This document shows positions 8,259 to 15,249 of a DNA stretch of 33,536 nt, one piece after another. The first letter of the stretch is position 1; each line of letters begins with the position of its first letter. The notes beneath the pieces are model-generated. The model did no database searches and was not told where the DNA came from. It was given only the letters and a program-made list of their open reading frames with translations. The stretch comes from SAR202 cluster bacterium (GTDB lineage Bacteria > Chloroflexota > Dehalococcoidia > Lucifugimonadales > UBA3495): positions 1 through 33,536 of the forward strand of contig JABMNL010000065.1 of NCBI GenBank assembly GCA_013204585.1. Reading direction: 5' to 3'. The position numbers were made by a program, and so were the translations under genes.

Positions 8259-8335
8259 CCCCACTTTTCACAGGGAAGTTGGCGACCATGACAGATTTCC
8301 CCTACTTTTCATAAGGAAGTTGACGACCATGACAG
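8259..8335 (+). repeat. Tandem duplication of the radC ribosome-binding/start region
   Basis: About 36 bases at 8259-8294 and 37 bases at 8299-8335 are near-identical, each carrying ACTTTTCA, a GGAAGTTG ribosome-site block and GACCATGACAG. Only the second ATG (8329) opens radC. The first ATG (8288) is out of frame (41 bases apart) and encodes an 8-residue peptide (MTDFPYFS) ending at 8314, immediately before the second GGAAG. Confidence 0.85.
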
Positions 8336-9054
8336 CGTCTACCGCCACGGCAAACACCGGCCCGCGCCAACCTACTGTTCGAGAAATGCCCACCGGCGAA
8401 AGGCCCAGAGAACGGTTGGTTGAGTACGGCTCCAAGAACCTGAGCAACACCGAACTGGTCGCCATATTGCTGCGCACCGGCTCCGCTGGCGAGAACGTTA
8501 TTTCGTTATCGGCCCGGCTGCTGACTCGCTTTGGCGGACTGGCCGGGCTGGGCAAGGCCGCCTTTGTCGAGTTGTGCGGCGAAAAGGGTCTGAGCGAAGC
8601 GAAAGCCTGCCAGTTGCTGGCCGCGCTGGAGTTGGGCCGCCGGTTCGTGTCCCTGGCCCCCGAAGAGCGGCTAATCATTACCACGCCCCAGGACGCAGCA
8701 AATTTGGTGTCCGGTGAGATGGGCGCGTTGGACCAGGAACACCTGCGGGTTATACTGCTGAACACACGCAACGAGGTGCTCAGCACTCACGAGATATACG
8801 TGGGCAATGTGAACAGTTCCGTGGTGCGGCCAGCCGAGATTTTCAGGCCGGCCGTTCGGAACAATGCTCCGTCGTTAATCGTGGTCCACAATCATCCTTC
8901 GGGTAACCCCGCTCCCAGTGACGATGACATCGCCATTACCAAGGATCTGGTGGCGTCGGGCAAGATGTTGGGCATTGAGGTGCTGGACCACTTGGTAATC
9001 GGCAGCGGAAACCGTTACGTGAGTATGAACGAGAACGGCCAGGGCTTTTCCTAG
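8329..9054 (+). CDS. radC: RadC family protein (JAB/MPN+ domain)
   Basis: A 241-residue RadC/UPF0758 protein of normal length. The N-terminal helix-hairpin-helix-like part runs from RPRERLVEYGSKNLSNTELVAILL to about residue 115. The C-terminal JAB metalloprotease-like domain has the zinc motif HNHPSGNPAPSDDD (His187, His189, Asp200) plus the family GNVNSSVVRPAEIFRPA and LIVVHNHPSG strands. RadC function is unsettled; the old recombination-repair role was withdrawn for E. coli and it is often found on mobile DNA. The ATG at 8329 is preferred over upstream codons because it has GGAAG upstream and gives the normal start. A TTGACA box at 8135-8140 may belong to a promoter, but no clear -10 was found. 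Confidence 0.9.
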   Translation: MTASTATANTGPRQPTVREMPTGERPRERLVEYGSKNLSNTELVAILLRTGSAGENVISLSARLLTRFGGLAGLGKAAFVELCGEKGLSEAKACQLLAALELGRRFVSLAPEERLIITTPQDAANLVSGEMGALDQEHLRVILLNTRNEVLSTHEIYVGNVNSSVVRPAEIFRPAVRNNAPSLIVVHNHPSGNPAPSDDDIAITKDLVASGKMLGIEVLDHLVIGSGNRYVSMNENGQGFS

Positions 9055-9113
9055 GGCTTTTTGTAGACCGGAGACGCCGACTGGCCAGAAATAACTGGTT
9101 ATAGGAGAAGTTG

Positions 9114-9452
9114 ATGTCTTACTTTCTAGACGCATCCAATCGGAAGGCCATGAACCTGGTGCCCGGCACACCCGGCGCCCGCACCCAAACCTTCTGGGGC
9201 GAGCAGATGCTGCTGTCCCTGGTTGAAGTGGATGCCAAAGCGCTGGTGCCCCTACACACCCATCCCCACGAGCAGGGCGGAATCATCATCGAGGGCGAGT
9301 TGGAAATGGGGATCGACGGTGAGGTTAAGCTCTTAAAGCCCGGTGACATGTACATCATCCCCGGCAACGTTGAGCACTACGCCAAGGCCTACGAAGTCAA
9401 AGCGGTGGCCCTAGACATTTTCAGCCCAGTACGGGAAGAATTTAAGTACTAG
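9114..9452 (+). CDS. Small cupin-domain protein
   Basis: A 112-residue single-domain cupin. Motif 1 is seen in VPLHTHPHEQGGIIIEGELEMGIDG (metal-ligand His residues and Glu) and motif 2 in LKPGDMYIIPGNVEHYA (final His ligand). Together they predict a metal-bound beta-barrel of the type found in small isomerases, dioxygenases or sensor proteins; the substrate is unknown. The ATG at 9114 is preferred to the TTG at 9111 because the ribosome site AGGAG (9103-9107) is then six bases away. It lies 59 bases after radC and could be co-transcribed. It is the last gene before the repeat-rich gap 9453-9916. Confidence 0.85.
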   Translation: MSYFLDASNRKAMNLVPGTPGARTQTFWGEQMLLSLVEVDAKALVPLHTHPHEQGGIIIEGELEMGIDGEVKLLKPGDMYIIPGNVEHYAKAYEVKAVALDIFSPVREEFKY

Positions 9453-9465
9453 CAGGGAGGCTGTC

Positions 9466-9525
9466 CCGTTCATCCTGAGCCGGTCGAAGGACTTGGCGGT
9501 GGTTCGACAAGCTCACCATGAGCGG
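9466..9525. repeat. Palindromic intergenic repeat, copy A
   Basis: Left arm 9466-9490 (CCGTTCATCCTGAGC then GGTCGAAGG) and right arm 9501-9525 (GGTTCGACAAGCTCACCATG then AGCGG) are imperfect inverted repeats separated by 10 bases. A second copy lies at 9603-9704. The short CCCTGAGC at the very end of the window may begin another copy. Confidence 0.8.
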
Positions 9526-9602
9526 GCGAGTATGGTTGGCTGTTATTGAAACTAGGTACTAGTCTGGGTCAAATAAGTTCTAGCGTTAACCCGAGTCGCC
9601 AA

Positions 9603-9704
9603 CCGTTCGTCCTGAGCGCCGTCGAAGGGCGTGCAGCAGTCATGTTTTGAACAGGAAGCCTTGGTCCATGCGCAACGGTGGTTCGACGGGCTCACCATGA
9701 GCGG
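9603..9704. repeat. Palindromic intergenic repeat, copy B, with enlarged centre
   Basis: Left arm 9603-9630 (CCGTTCGTCCTGAGCG then GTCGAAGGGC) and right arm 9679-9704 (TGGTTCGACGGGCTCACCAT then GAGCGG) match copy A, but the centre is about 48 bases instead of 10. After the right arm both copies share a similar GGGCGRGTATGGTTGG flank, showing that they are one element family. Confidence 0.78.
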
Positions 9705-9740
9705 GCGGGTATGGTTGGTTGCAATGTTGTGCCAGCCTTT

Positions 9741-9769
9741 CGTCATTCTGGGCCTGCGCTGGAATGACG
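9741..9769. repeat. Short inverted repeat (CGTCATTC / GAATGACG)
   Basis: Perfect 8-base arms at 9741-9748 and 9762-9769 around a 13-base centre. This is a second class of short palindromic repeat in the 9453-9916 gap. Confidence 0.7.
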
Positions 9770-9845
9770 GGTGGGGGCAGATGCCGGTCACCAGGGAGGG
9801 GTTGCGGAGTGGTGTGGTTGGAAGATTTGGGATTGGCTGATGCGA

Positions 9846-9873
9846 GTAGGGCGGGTTTTAAACCCGCCCCTAC
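9846..9873. repeat. GC-rich palindromic repeat (GGGCGGGTTT / AAACCCGCCC)
   Basis: A near-perfect palindrome with arms rich in GGGCGGG / CCCGCCC flanked by GTAG and CTAC. A shorter relative with the same arm sequence is at 22807-22827, so it is a dispersed element. It lies between the repeat cluster and the 3' end of msrA (minus strand). Apart from these repeats, 9453-9916 shows no supportable gene. Confidence 0.8.
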
Positions 9874-9916
9874 GTCGTTGATGGGATATGCGTGACGGGA
9901 AAGCCGTTCACGTGCC

Positions 9917-10456
9917 TTAGCGCAGTTTCTTGGCGAACTTTTGGCGGATTTTGGCGACCTTGGGGCTGATTACTACCTGGCAGTACATACTGCCGGGGTT
10001 GTTTAGGTAGTACAGCTTGTGCTCGGCTTCGGCTGGGTAGAATTTCGTGAACGGTGAGAGTTCAGTTACCACCGGACCGTTCTCCGAGCCTGATGCGTCC
10101 AGCGCCTTAATCGACTCTTCCGCCTGGGTTTTCTGAGTGTCACTGGTGTAGAGAATCACCGAGCGGTAGCGGGTGCCTTCGTCCGCACCCTGGCGGTTGA
10201 GGCTGGCCGGGTCGTGGCTGGCGAAGAACACCTCAAGTATTTCTGGGAAAGTGATTTGGCTGGGGTCGAACTCGACCTGCGCCACCTCGGCATGCCCAGT
10301 TTGCTCGCCGCAGACCTCGTAGTAGGAGGGATTCTCGGTGTGACCGCCCGAATAACCGGAAGCAATCGCCGTTACGCCCTTAATCTCGGTGTACACAGCT
10401 TCAACGCACCAGAAGCATCCGCCACCTAGTACAGCAATTTCTGTATTTTCTGCCAT
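9917..10456 (-). CDS. msrA: Peptide-methionine (S)-S-oxide reductase
   Basis: A 179-residue MsrA that reduces methionine-S-sulfoxide in proteins and free methionine, an oxidative-damage repair role in the cytoplasm. The N-terminal GGGCFWCVEAVY holds the catalytic Cys14. VTAIASGYSGGHTENPSYYEVC, GHAEVAQVEFDP, FFASHDPASLNRQGADEGTRYRS and AEAEHKLYYLNNPG are standard MsrA segments. The ATG at 10454-10456 gives the family N-terminus. The gene is about 40 bases downstream of the LLM-class gene on the same strand, so it may be the last gene of that transcript. Confidence 0.95.
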   Translation of the reverse strand: MAENTEIAVLGGGCFWCVEAVYTEIKGVTAIASGYSGGHTENPSYYEVCGEQTGHAEVAQVEFDPSQITFPEILEVFFASHDPASLNRQGADEGTRYRSVILYTSDTQKTQAEESIKALDASGSENGPVVTELSPFTKFYPAEAEHKLYYLNNPGSMYCQVVISPKVAKIRQKFAKKLR

Positions 10457-10497
10457 GGTATTTCTCTCCGCCAGTAAATTTAGCTAATCGATTGGTC

Positions 10498-11366
10498 TTA
10501 TCCGATAATGTCGGCCAGCCGATCCAACTGGCCCATATCCGCAGCACTGGGTAGGAATACTAACTCATCCATGCCAATGCCATCCAGGTCGTGAATCAGG
10601 CCGGTTACAGCCTCGGTGGACGATACTGCGTTCTGGGCCATTTGTTCGGCGACCGGGCCTAAGAATGAATAATAGTCACGGATGTAGCCGCCTACTACAT
10701 CGGCGGCATTGGGCCCAAGGGCGTAGGAGCAGACAGCAGCTAGGCGTGGCTTGCCCGGTTTTCCGGCCGCCGTCCAGGCGTCCACCGCTGTTTGGTAGGC
10801 AGCTTCTACCGCTTCGGGGTTTGTACCGGCCGCCAAAAAACCGTCGCCCAATCTACCGGCGCGGGCTATGGCCTGGGGCGTGCCACCGCCAATCAGTATC
10901 TCAGGGCCGCCATTTTGCACCGGCGGCGGGCCAATGGGGCCAACACCGTTTTTAGCATCGACATCTTCGCCGTTCCAAATGCGCCGCATGGTTTTGATTT
11001 GTTCTTCCATGCGGCGTCCTCGGTTGTTGTACTGGGCGGGGGCGGCTTTGTAGGCATCCTCGCGCCGGCCCACACCAAAGCCCAGGGTTAGTCGCCCATT
11101 TGAGATGGCATCCAGGCTCGCCGCCTGCTTGGCCAGCACTCCCACGTTACGGAGCGGGCCAGCATAACGCTGGTCATGAGTCTAATTTTGGTGGTAACCG
11201 CTGCGGCAGCGGACAGCATGATTAATGGCTCGTAATTCGGGTAAACCAACCGGTCGATGGTTCCCAACGTAGAAAACGGCCCGGCGTCCGCACGCTGGGC
11301 CCACTCCAGGATGAAGTCGCCGTTTACGCCAGGGACATTCCCCGGTAAGCCAATTCCAATCTTCAT
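10498..11366 (-). pseudogene. LLM-class (luciferase-like, F420-dependent type) oxidoreductase, frameshifted
   Basis: Two overlapping minus-strand frames together make one protein of about 289 residues. The N-terminal piece (11366 down to about 11160) reads MKIGIGLPGNVPG...TKIRLMTSVMLA. The C-terminal piece (about 11160 to 10498) reads NVGVLAKQAASLDAISNGRL then TLGFGVGRREDAYKA...GGGTPQAIARAGRLGDGF. Restoring one base in the G-run at 11156-11158 (plus strand GGG to GGGG) gives MLAPLRNVGVLAKQAASLD, the normal family sequence. This is a bacterial-luciferase-like TIM barrel, mostly F420- or FMN-using; the substrate is unknown. Because the lesion is a one-base homopolymer change and the rest is intact, a sequencing/assembly error or very recent mutation is likely. 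Confidence 0.85.
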
Positions 11367-11387
11367 TGCAGTCTCAATCAGGTAGGC

Positions 11388-12515
11388 TTACACAAAAGCC
11401 AAGTGTTCGTAGGTGCCGCCGACGACTGACTTGGCGTCCAAGCCCAGCCATTTATCGACGATGGTTGAGTAGACGCTGCGGAAATCTAACTGGAAGTGGA
11501 GGTCGCCGTCCAGTTGGTCCTCTTCTTTCAGGGACGGGTACTGACCGTGCATCCCGCCGTTTACCAGCTGGCCGATGATGTAACACCCGCCGCCGGAGCC
11601 GTGGTCGGAGCCGGATCCGTTGTCTTTGACCCGCCGTCCAAACTCAGTGAAGACCATCATCACCACATTGTCGGCGGCGTCGTGCTCTTTCAGGTCGGCA
11701 AAGAAGTCGCCGATGCCAGCGGAAAGGTCGCTGAGCAGCGGGCTGTGCACCGGCACCTGGTTGGCGTGGGTGTCGTAGCCGCCTTGGGAGGTGTAGAACA
11801 CGCGAGTGCCCAGGTCTTTCAGCAGCACCTTGGCGATTCCCCGCAGGCTCCTGGCGATGGGCGTCTCGGCGTACTCCACGGTGGAGGTATAGCCTTCGGC
11901 GGCGGTCTTTAGGATATCGGCCCCTTTTAGGGCGTTCCGTCCGGTCTGCCCCAAGTAGTCCATGGCCGCGCCGGTCCCGATGGCCGGGGAATACATCCTG
12001 GCGAACAGGTCCAACGCCCTAGCGCGCTGTTCCTGGTCGGGAATACCGGTCAACACGCCGTAGTTCTCCAGCACGGCAACGGACGCCACCGGCACGCCGA
12101 TCAGAGCCATGGCCCTAGGCAGGCCGCGGCCAAAGTTAACGCCGGTTAGGACATTCTCGCCGTGGGGGTCGATGTCGCGTATTACCCGGCCCAGCCAGCC
12201 TTCCGTGGCAATCTTTTCCGGTTCGCAGGTGTGCCAGATGTCCATGGCCCGGAAGTGGGAGCGGTTGGGGTTGGGATAGCCGACGCCGTTGATGACGGCC
12301 ACCTGGCCCTGGTCGTAGAGGTCTTTGACCGCGCCCAGCACTGGGTTGAACCCGAACTGGTCGTCGATGGGTAGAACAGTCTCGGCGGCGATGCCCACGG
12401 TCGGGCGGTTGTCGTAATAAAGGGGGTCGGCGTAGGGGACTATGGTGTTTAGATAGTCGCTGCCGCCGGTCAGTTGTACCACCACTAAGATGGGGTCTTT
12501 GTTGGTGGATGTCAT
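11388..12515 (-). CDS. DUF1501 domain-containing protein
   Basis: A 375-residue protein matching DUF1501 (sulfatase/alkaline-phosphatase-like fold): VVVQLTGGSDYLNTIVPYAD at residues 11-30, the GYPNPNRSHFRAMDIWHT segment, the RVFYTSQGGYDTHANQ motif and FTEFGRRVKDNGSGSDHGSGGGCYIIG near the C-terminus. Many DUF1501 proteins have a Tat signal and pair with a DUF1800 gene. Neither is present: the protein starts directly at the domain, so it is probably cytoplasmic. The biochemical role is unknown. The ATG at 12513-12515 has a GGGGAGCGAG ribosome-site-like block upstream. It is co-directional with the LLM gene, 21 bases downstream. Confidence 0.85.
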   Translation of the reverse strand: MTSTNKDPILVVVQLTGGSDYLNTIVPYADPLYYDNRPTVGIAAETVLPIDDQFGFNPVLGAVKDLYDQGQVAVINGVGYPNPNRSHFRAMDIWHTCEPEKIATEGWLGRVIRDIDPHGENVLTGVNFGRGLPRAMALIGVPVASVAVLENYGVLTGIPDQEQRARALDLFARMYSPAIGTGAAMDYLGQTGRNALKGADILKTAAEGYTSTVEYAETPIARSLRGIAKVLLKDLGTRVFYTSQGGYDTHANQVPVHSPLLSDLSAGIGDFFADLKEHDAADNVVMMVFTEFGRRVKDNGSGSDHGSGGGCYIIGQLVNGGMHGQYPSLKEEDQLDGDLHFQLDFRSVYSTIVDKWLGLDAKSVVGGTYEHLAFV

Positions 12516-12678
12516 AGGCTCGCTCCCCGTGCGTCGTAGGCGAGGCTCGGTTCCAGTTAGGAATCACTCTAGCAGCGCCGTTAATGAGCGTCAACGGGAC
12601 TGATTTGCCCGGCCTGTTAGTTAGATGTCAGCCGGATGTTGGCCAGGCGTCAGCGGGCGGCTGTAGGTGTGGGCCGAC

Positions 12679-12708
12679 TTGACAGTGGTTTGGCGCGGGC
12701 CTTACGAT
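12679..12708 (+). promoter_or_regulatory. Promoter for the tRNA cluster
   Basis: A perfect -35 TTGACA at 12679-12684, an 18-base spacer and -10 TACGAT at 12703-12708, upstream of tRNA-Ala at 12793. It probably drives at least tRNA-Ala and tRNA-Arg, which are only 4 bases apart. Confidence 0.65.
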
Positions 12709-12792
12709 TCAGACTGGTTCTCTCTACGTGTGGGAGTTGACCGGGTGTACTTTGGAGAGTGGGCCTTCCGGCGGCCCTCCTGGTGCTAAACT

Positions 12793-12868
12793 GGGGATAT
12801 AGCTCAGCTGGGAGAGCGCGGCGTTCGCAATGCCGAGGTCGAGGGTTCGAATCCCTCTATCTCCACCA
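12793..12868 (+). tRNA. tRNA-Ala (anticodon CGC)
   Basis: A 76-base cloverleaf beginning GGGGATATAGCTCAGCTGGG. The anticodon loop TTCGCAA gives CGC, reading GCG. The acceptor stem carries the G3-U70 wobble pair that identifies alanine tRNA, the T-loop is GGTTCGAATCC, and CCA is encoded. Confidence 0.95.
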
Positions 12869-12872
12869 ACAT

Positions 12873-12948
12873 GCCCTTGTAGCTCAGAGGATAGAGCGGC
12901 GGCGTCCTAAGTCGCGCGTCGGGGGTTCGAGTCCCTCCAAGGGCACCA
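12873..12948 (+). tRNA. tRNA-Arg (anticodon CCT)
   Basis: A 76-base cloverleaf beginning GCCCTTGTAGCTCAGAGGAT. The anticodon loop GTCCTAA gives CCT, reading AGG. The T-arm is GGGGGTTCGAGTCCCTC, the acceptor end CAAGGGC-A-CCA, and CCA is encoded. It starts 4 bases after tRNA-Ala. Confidence 0.93.
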
Positions 12949-13031
12949 TAACAATTCATGCTTGACGCTGACGATTGTTGGCACGGCACATTAATAGCAC
13001 GGCGTCCTCCAAATGGGGCGTCATATATTGT

Positions 13032-13109
13032 AGGAGCGTAGCTCAGTCTGGCCAGAGCGCTGGTCTCCAAAACCAGTGGCCGGGGGTTCGAATCCTCCCG
13101 CTCCTGCCA
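13032..13109 (+). tRNA. tRNA-Trp (anticodon CCA), island integration site
   Basis: A 78-base cloverleaf beginning AGGAGCGTAGCTCAG. The anticodon loop CTCCAAA gives CCA (UGG codon), the T-arm is GGGGGTTCGAATCCTCCC, and the acceptor end CGCTCCT-G-CCA is encoded. The last 8 bases (13102-13109) are the start of the 33-bp direct repeat found again at 17175-17207, marking the 3' end of this gene as an insertion site. Confidence 0.95.
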
Positions 13110-13134
13110 AAATTTTGGCGTAAAGAAAGGCCCC
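13102..13134 (+). repeat. 33-bp direct repeat, tRNA-side copy (attL-like)
   Basis: Perfect 33-base match to 17175-17207. It comprises the last 8 bases of tRNA-Trp (TCCTGCCA) followed by AAATTTTGGCGTAAAGAAAG and GCCCC, which also form the 5' arm of the terminator at 13126-13155. Identity starts and ends abruptly: the bases immediately outside differ (13101 C against 17174 A; 13135 C against 17208 A). Confidence 0.9.
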
Positions 13135-13155
13135 CAACGGAAGTTGGGGGCCTTT
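13126..13155 (+). terminator. Intrinsic terminator after tRNA-Trp
   Basis: A 13-bp perfect stem, AAAGGCCCCCAAC (13126-13138) with GTTGGGGGCCTTT (13143-13155), around a GGAA tetraloop, ending in TTTCTGTT. It ends the tRNA transcript. Confidence 0.85.
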
Positions 13156-13159
13156 CTGT

Positions 13160-13468
13160 TGCGCGTGTTGCCGAAAGTCTGGTTAGTATCTGTGTCCACA
13201 GGGTCAACGTTCACCCTCCGCCTGGGCACCGCCTCGAATCGGATCGCGGCCTCTAGGAGGACTCTTACTGAGTATGTCGCACGGGGAGTTTGCCATGAGA
13301 GGTCTGAATAGTATGGAGAATGTCGGGTGGGGACTAATCAGGTCAGTGTGCTGAACCACACGGGTATTCGGCGTTAACTGGCACAACAGTAACCATGGGA
13401 GTTGATTACAGTGTGACAGATGTCGGTTCTATCGGCATGCTATCATTCACCCAAACGGTAATGGCCAT
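13160..13468. other. Intergenic left end of the island; no secure gene
   Basis: This 310-base stretch carries no recognised gene. An AGGAGG at 13255-13260 precedes an ATG at 13274 opening a 26-codon frame (MSHGEFAMRG..., stop 13352-13354), but the 13-base gap is too wide for a good start and the peptide is unrecognised. Just before darT, TATCAT at 13441-13446 is preceded by TG one base upstream, a possible extended -10 without a good -35. Confidence 0.5.
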
Positions 13469-14128
13469 ATGGGATTAGCGTTGCCGCCTGTACCTAACAA
13501 TCCTAAAATATTCCACATCACCCACCTCAATAATTTGCCGGGTATGGTACGTGATGGCGGTTTGTGGTCCGACGCTAAGCGCATCGAGTCCGAGATCGAA
13601 TGCGAAGTAGTTGGTATGAGTACGATAAAGCAACGTCGGCTCACACTACCGGTTCGAACAGCTCCAACAACATTCGTTGGTGATTACGTGCCATTCTACC
13701 TTTGTGAACGGTCAATCATGTTGTATATACTGTACCGAGGGAACCATCCGGAATTGACCTATAAAGGTGGGCAAGGGCCGATGGTTCATCTCATGGCAGA
13801 CCTTCAAGCTACAGCCGAATGGGCGAAAGACGAACAGCAACTCTGGTCGTTCACGGATGGCAATGCATCTGCCCGTTACACCAATTTCTACGATGATCTT
13901 GACGACCTGGATGAAGTCAATTGGGAAGCGGTAACGAATCGCGACTTCCGTGACTCTGTGGTTCAAGAGGGCAAACAGGCCGAGTTTCTGGTCCACGAAT
14001 TTTTCCCTTGGCACCTGATAGAAAAAATCGCCGTAATCAACAGTACATACGCAGGGAAAGTCCACGACGCTATTAATGGAGCGGAGGATATTCCAGCTGT
14101 TAGTGTCGAACGGTCGTGGTACTACTGA
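13469..14128 (+). CDS. darT: DarT, DNA ADP-ribosyltransferase toxin (DUF4433)
   Basis: A 219-residue DarT. In characterised systems DarT uses NAD+ to ADP-ribosylate thymine bases (DarT2) or guanine (DarT1) in single-stranded DNA, blocking replication; DarTG systems act in phage defence. Visible signatures are NPKIFHITHLNNLPGMVRDG at 11-30, YVPFYLCERSIMLY at 73-86 (typical VPFYF-RSPM block) and the catalytic Glu172 in KQAEFLVHEFFPW. NPxxFHITH/VPFY features favour DarT2-like, but this is not proven. The ATG at 13469 is chosen because the family starts about here; the ribosome site is weak. darG begins 13 bases downstream. All key residues look intact. Confidence 0.9.
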   Translation: MGLALPPVPNNPKIFHITHLNNLPGMVRDGGLWSDAKRIESEIECEVVGMSTIKQRRLTLPVRTAPTTFVGDYVPFYLCERSIMLYILYRGNHPELTYKGGQGPMVHLMADLQATAEWAKDEQQLWSFTDGNASARYTNFYDDLDDLDEVNWEAVTNRDFRDSVVQEGKQAEFLVHEFFPWHLIEKIAVINSTYAGKVHDAINGAEDIPAVSVERSWYY

Positions 14129-14141
14129 GGGAAGTGATGCT

Positions 14142-15200
14142 GTGATTGAGTTAGCTAGTGGTGACATTCTCAAATCCGATGTGGAAGTATTGGTAAACAC
14201 GGTTAATTGCGTGGGTGTAATGGGTAGGGGAATTGCCCTTCAATTCCGAAAAGCGTTCCCAGGCAATTACAAAGACTACAAAGCTGCCTGTGACCGGAAG
14301 GAAGTTCGCCCCGGCAAGATGTTCGTCCACGACCTAGGACGTCTTACGAACCCGCGTTACGTAATCAATTTCCCAACTAAGAGGCATTGGAAAGGGAATA
14401 GCCGTATTGAGGACATCGAATCTGGACTTGACGATTTGGTCGAGGTAATCCGAGAGAAACAGATTCGGTCGATAGCGATTCCTCCTCTAGGAAGTGGCTT
14501 AGGCGGGTTGAACTGGGGAGAAGTCAGGTCAAGAATCGAAGCGTCTTTGGAACAGTTTGAGGACGTAAGGATTTTACTTTTTCAGCCTGAGGGTGCTCCC
14601 GAATCTATGCGGATGGTCCGAGGCAATAAGGCACCCAAAATGACGATCGGACGTGCTTCTCTCCTATGTCTAATGCGCCGATATTTGGCAGCTGTCATGG
14701 ATCCATCGGTTTCATTGTTGGAGATCCATAAGCTCATGTATTTTCTACAAGAATCCGGAGAGGAATTAAAGCTCCGGTATCAGAAGGCTACGCTAGGTCC
14801 TTACGCTGATAACCTTCGCCATGTACTGACCGCCATCGAAGGACATTTCATTGTCGGGTATGGAGATGCTGGGGACCAACCTGATAAACAACTTGAAGTA
14901 CTGCCCGGAGTCTGGGAGCACGCCGATGAGATCATCACGAACCATCCCGCCACGCAAGAGCGGTTCGACAGGGTTGCAAGGCTAATTGACGGGTTCGAAA
15001 CGCCTTTTGGGATGGAACTGCTAGCTACTGTGCATTGGGTTGGGACCCGTGAAGGCGCAACCAACCCAGATGAGGCGATCAAGAAAACCTACGAATGGAA
15101 CGCGCGCAAAAGTCAGTTCACCGAGGCTCACATCCGGACAGCTTACGAAGTCTTGAGTGAGCAAGAATGGCTCCCTGCTGATTCTCAGACGGCCGCGTAA
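14142..15200 (+). CDS. darG: DarG, antitoxin with ADP-ribosyl-DNA glycohydrolase macrodomain
   Basis: A 352-residue antitoxin. The N-terminal macrodomain (about 1-150) reads VIELASGDILKSDVEVLVNT, VNCVGVMGRGIALQFRKAFP and AIPPLGSGLGGLNWGEVRSR; it removes ADP-ribose from DNA. The C-terminal domain (about 180-352), with MRRYLAAVMDPSVSLLEIHK and LMYFLQESGE, corresponds to the DarT-binding half of known DarG proteins. The GTG at 14142 is chosen: it follows GAGGGAAG (14127-14134) and gives the normal family start; the ATG at 14076 would overlap darT and add 22 unrelated residues. The darT stop is 13 bases upstream, the expected toxin-antitoxin operon. Confidence 0.9.
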   Translation: MIELASGDILKSDVEVLVNTVNCVGVMGRGIALQFRKAFPGNYKDYKAACDRKEVRPGKMFVHDLGRLTNPRYVINFPTKRHWKGNSRIEDIESGLDDLVEVIREKQIRSIAIPPLGSGLGGLNWGEVRSRIEASLEQFEDVRILLFQPEGAPESMRMVRGNKAPKMTIGRASLLCLMRRYLAAVMDPSVSLLEIHKLMYFLQESGEELKLRYQKATLGPYADNLRHVLTAIEGHFIVGYGDAGDQPDKQLEVLPGVWEHADEIITNHPATQERFDRVARLIDGFETPFGMELLATVHWVGTREGATNPDEAIKKTYEWNARKSQFTEAHIRTAYEVLSEQEWLPADSQTAA

Positions 15201-15249
15201 CCCTTAGGGATTTCGCACCAAGTCCAATTGTTAGATTTGACTGAATAAA

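Noticed and set aside
9631..9840. Plus-strand 69-codon open frame in the repeat-rich gap
   Set aside because: It is built from the palindromic repeats (TTCGACGGGCTCACC and GGAATGACG), so it is not a gene.
13024..13029. TATATT as -10 box for tRNA-Trp
   Set aside because: It ends two bases before the tRNA 5' end, so a transcript from it would start inside the tRNA.
12804..13229. A 141-codon minus-strand open frame across the tRNA cluster
   Set aside because: It runs antisense through all three tRNAs, and its translation (GFEPSTSALRTPRSPS and similar) is the well-known spurious product of reading tRNA genes backwards.
13274..13354. 26-codon frame preceded by AGGAGG at the left end of the island
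   Set aside because: The Shine-Dalgarno is 13 bases from the ATG, too far, and the peptide has no recognisable features; kept only as a note in the intergenic entry.
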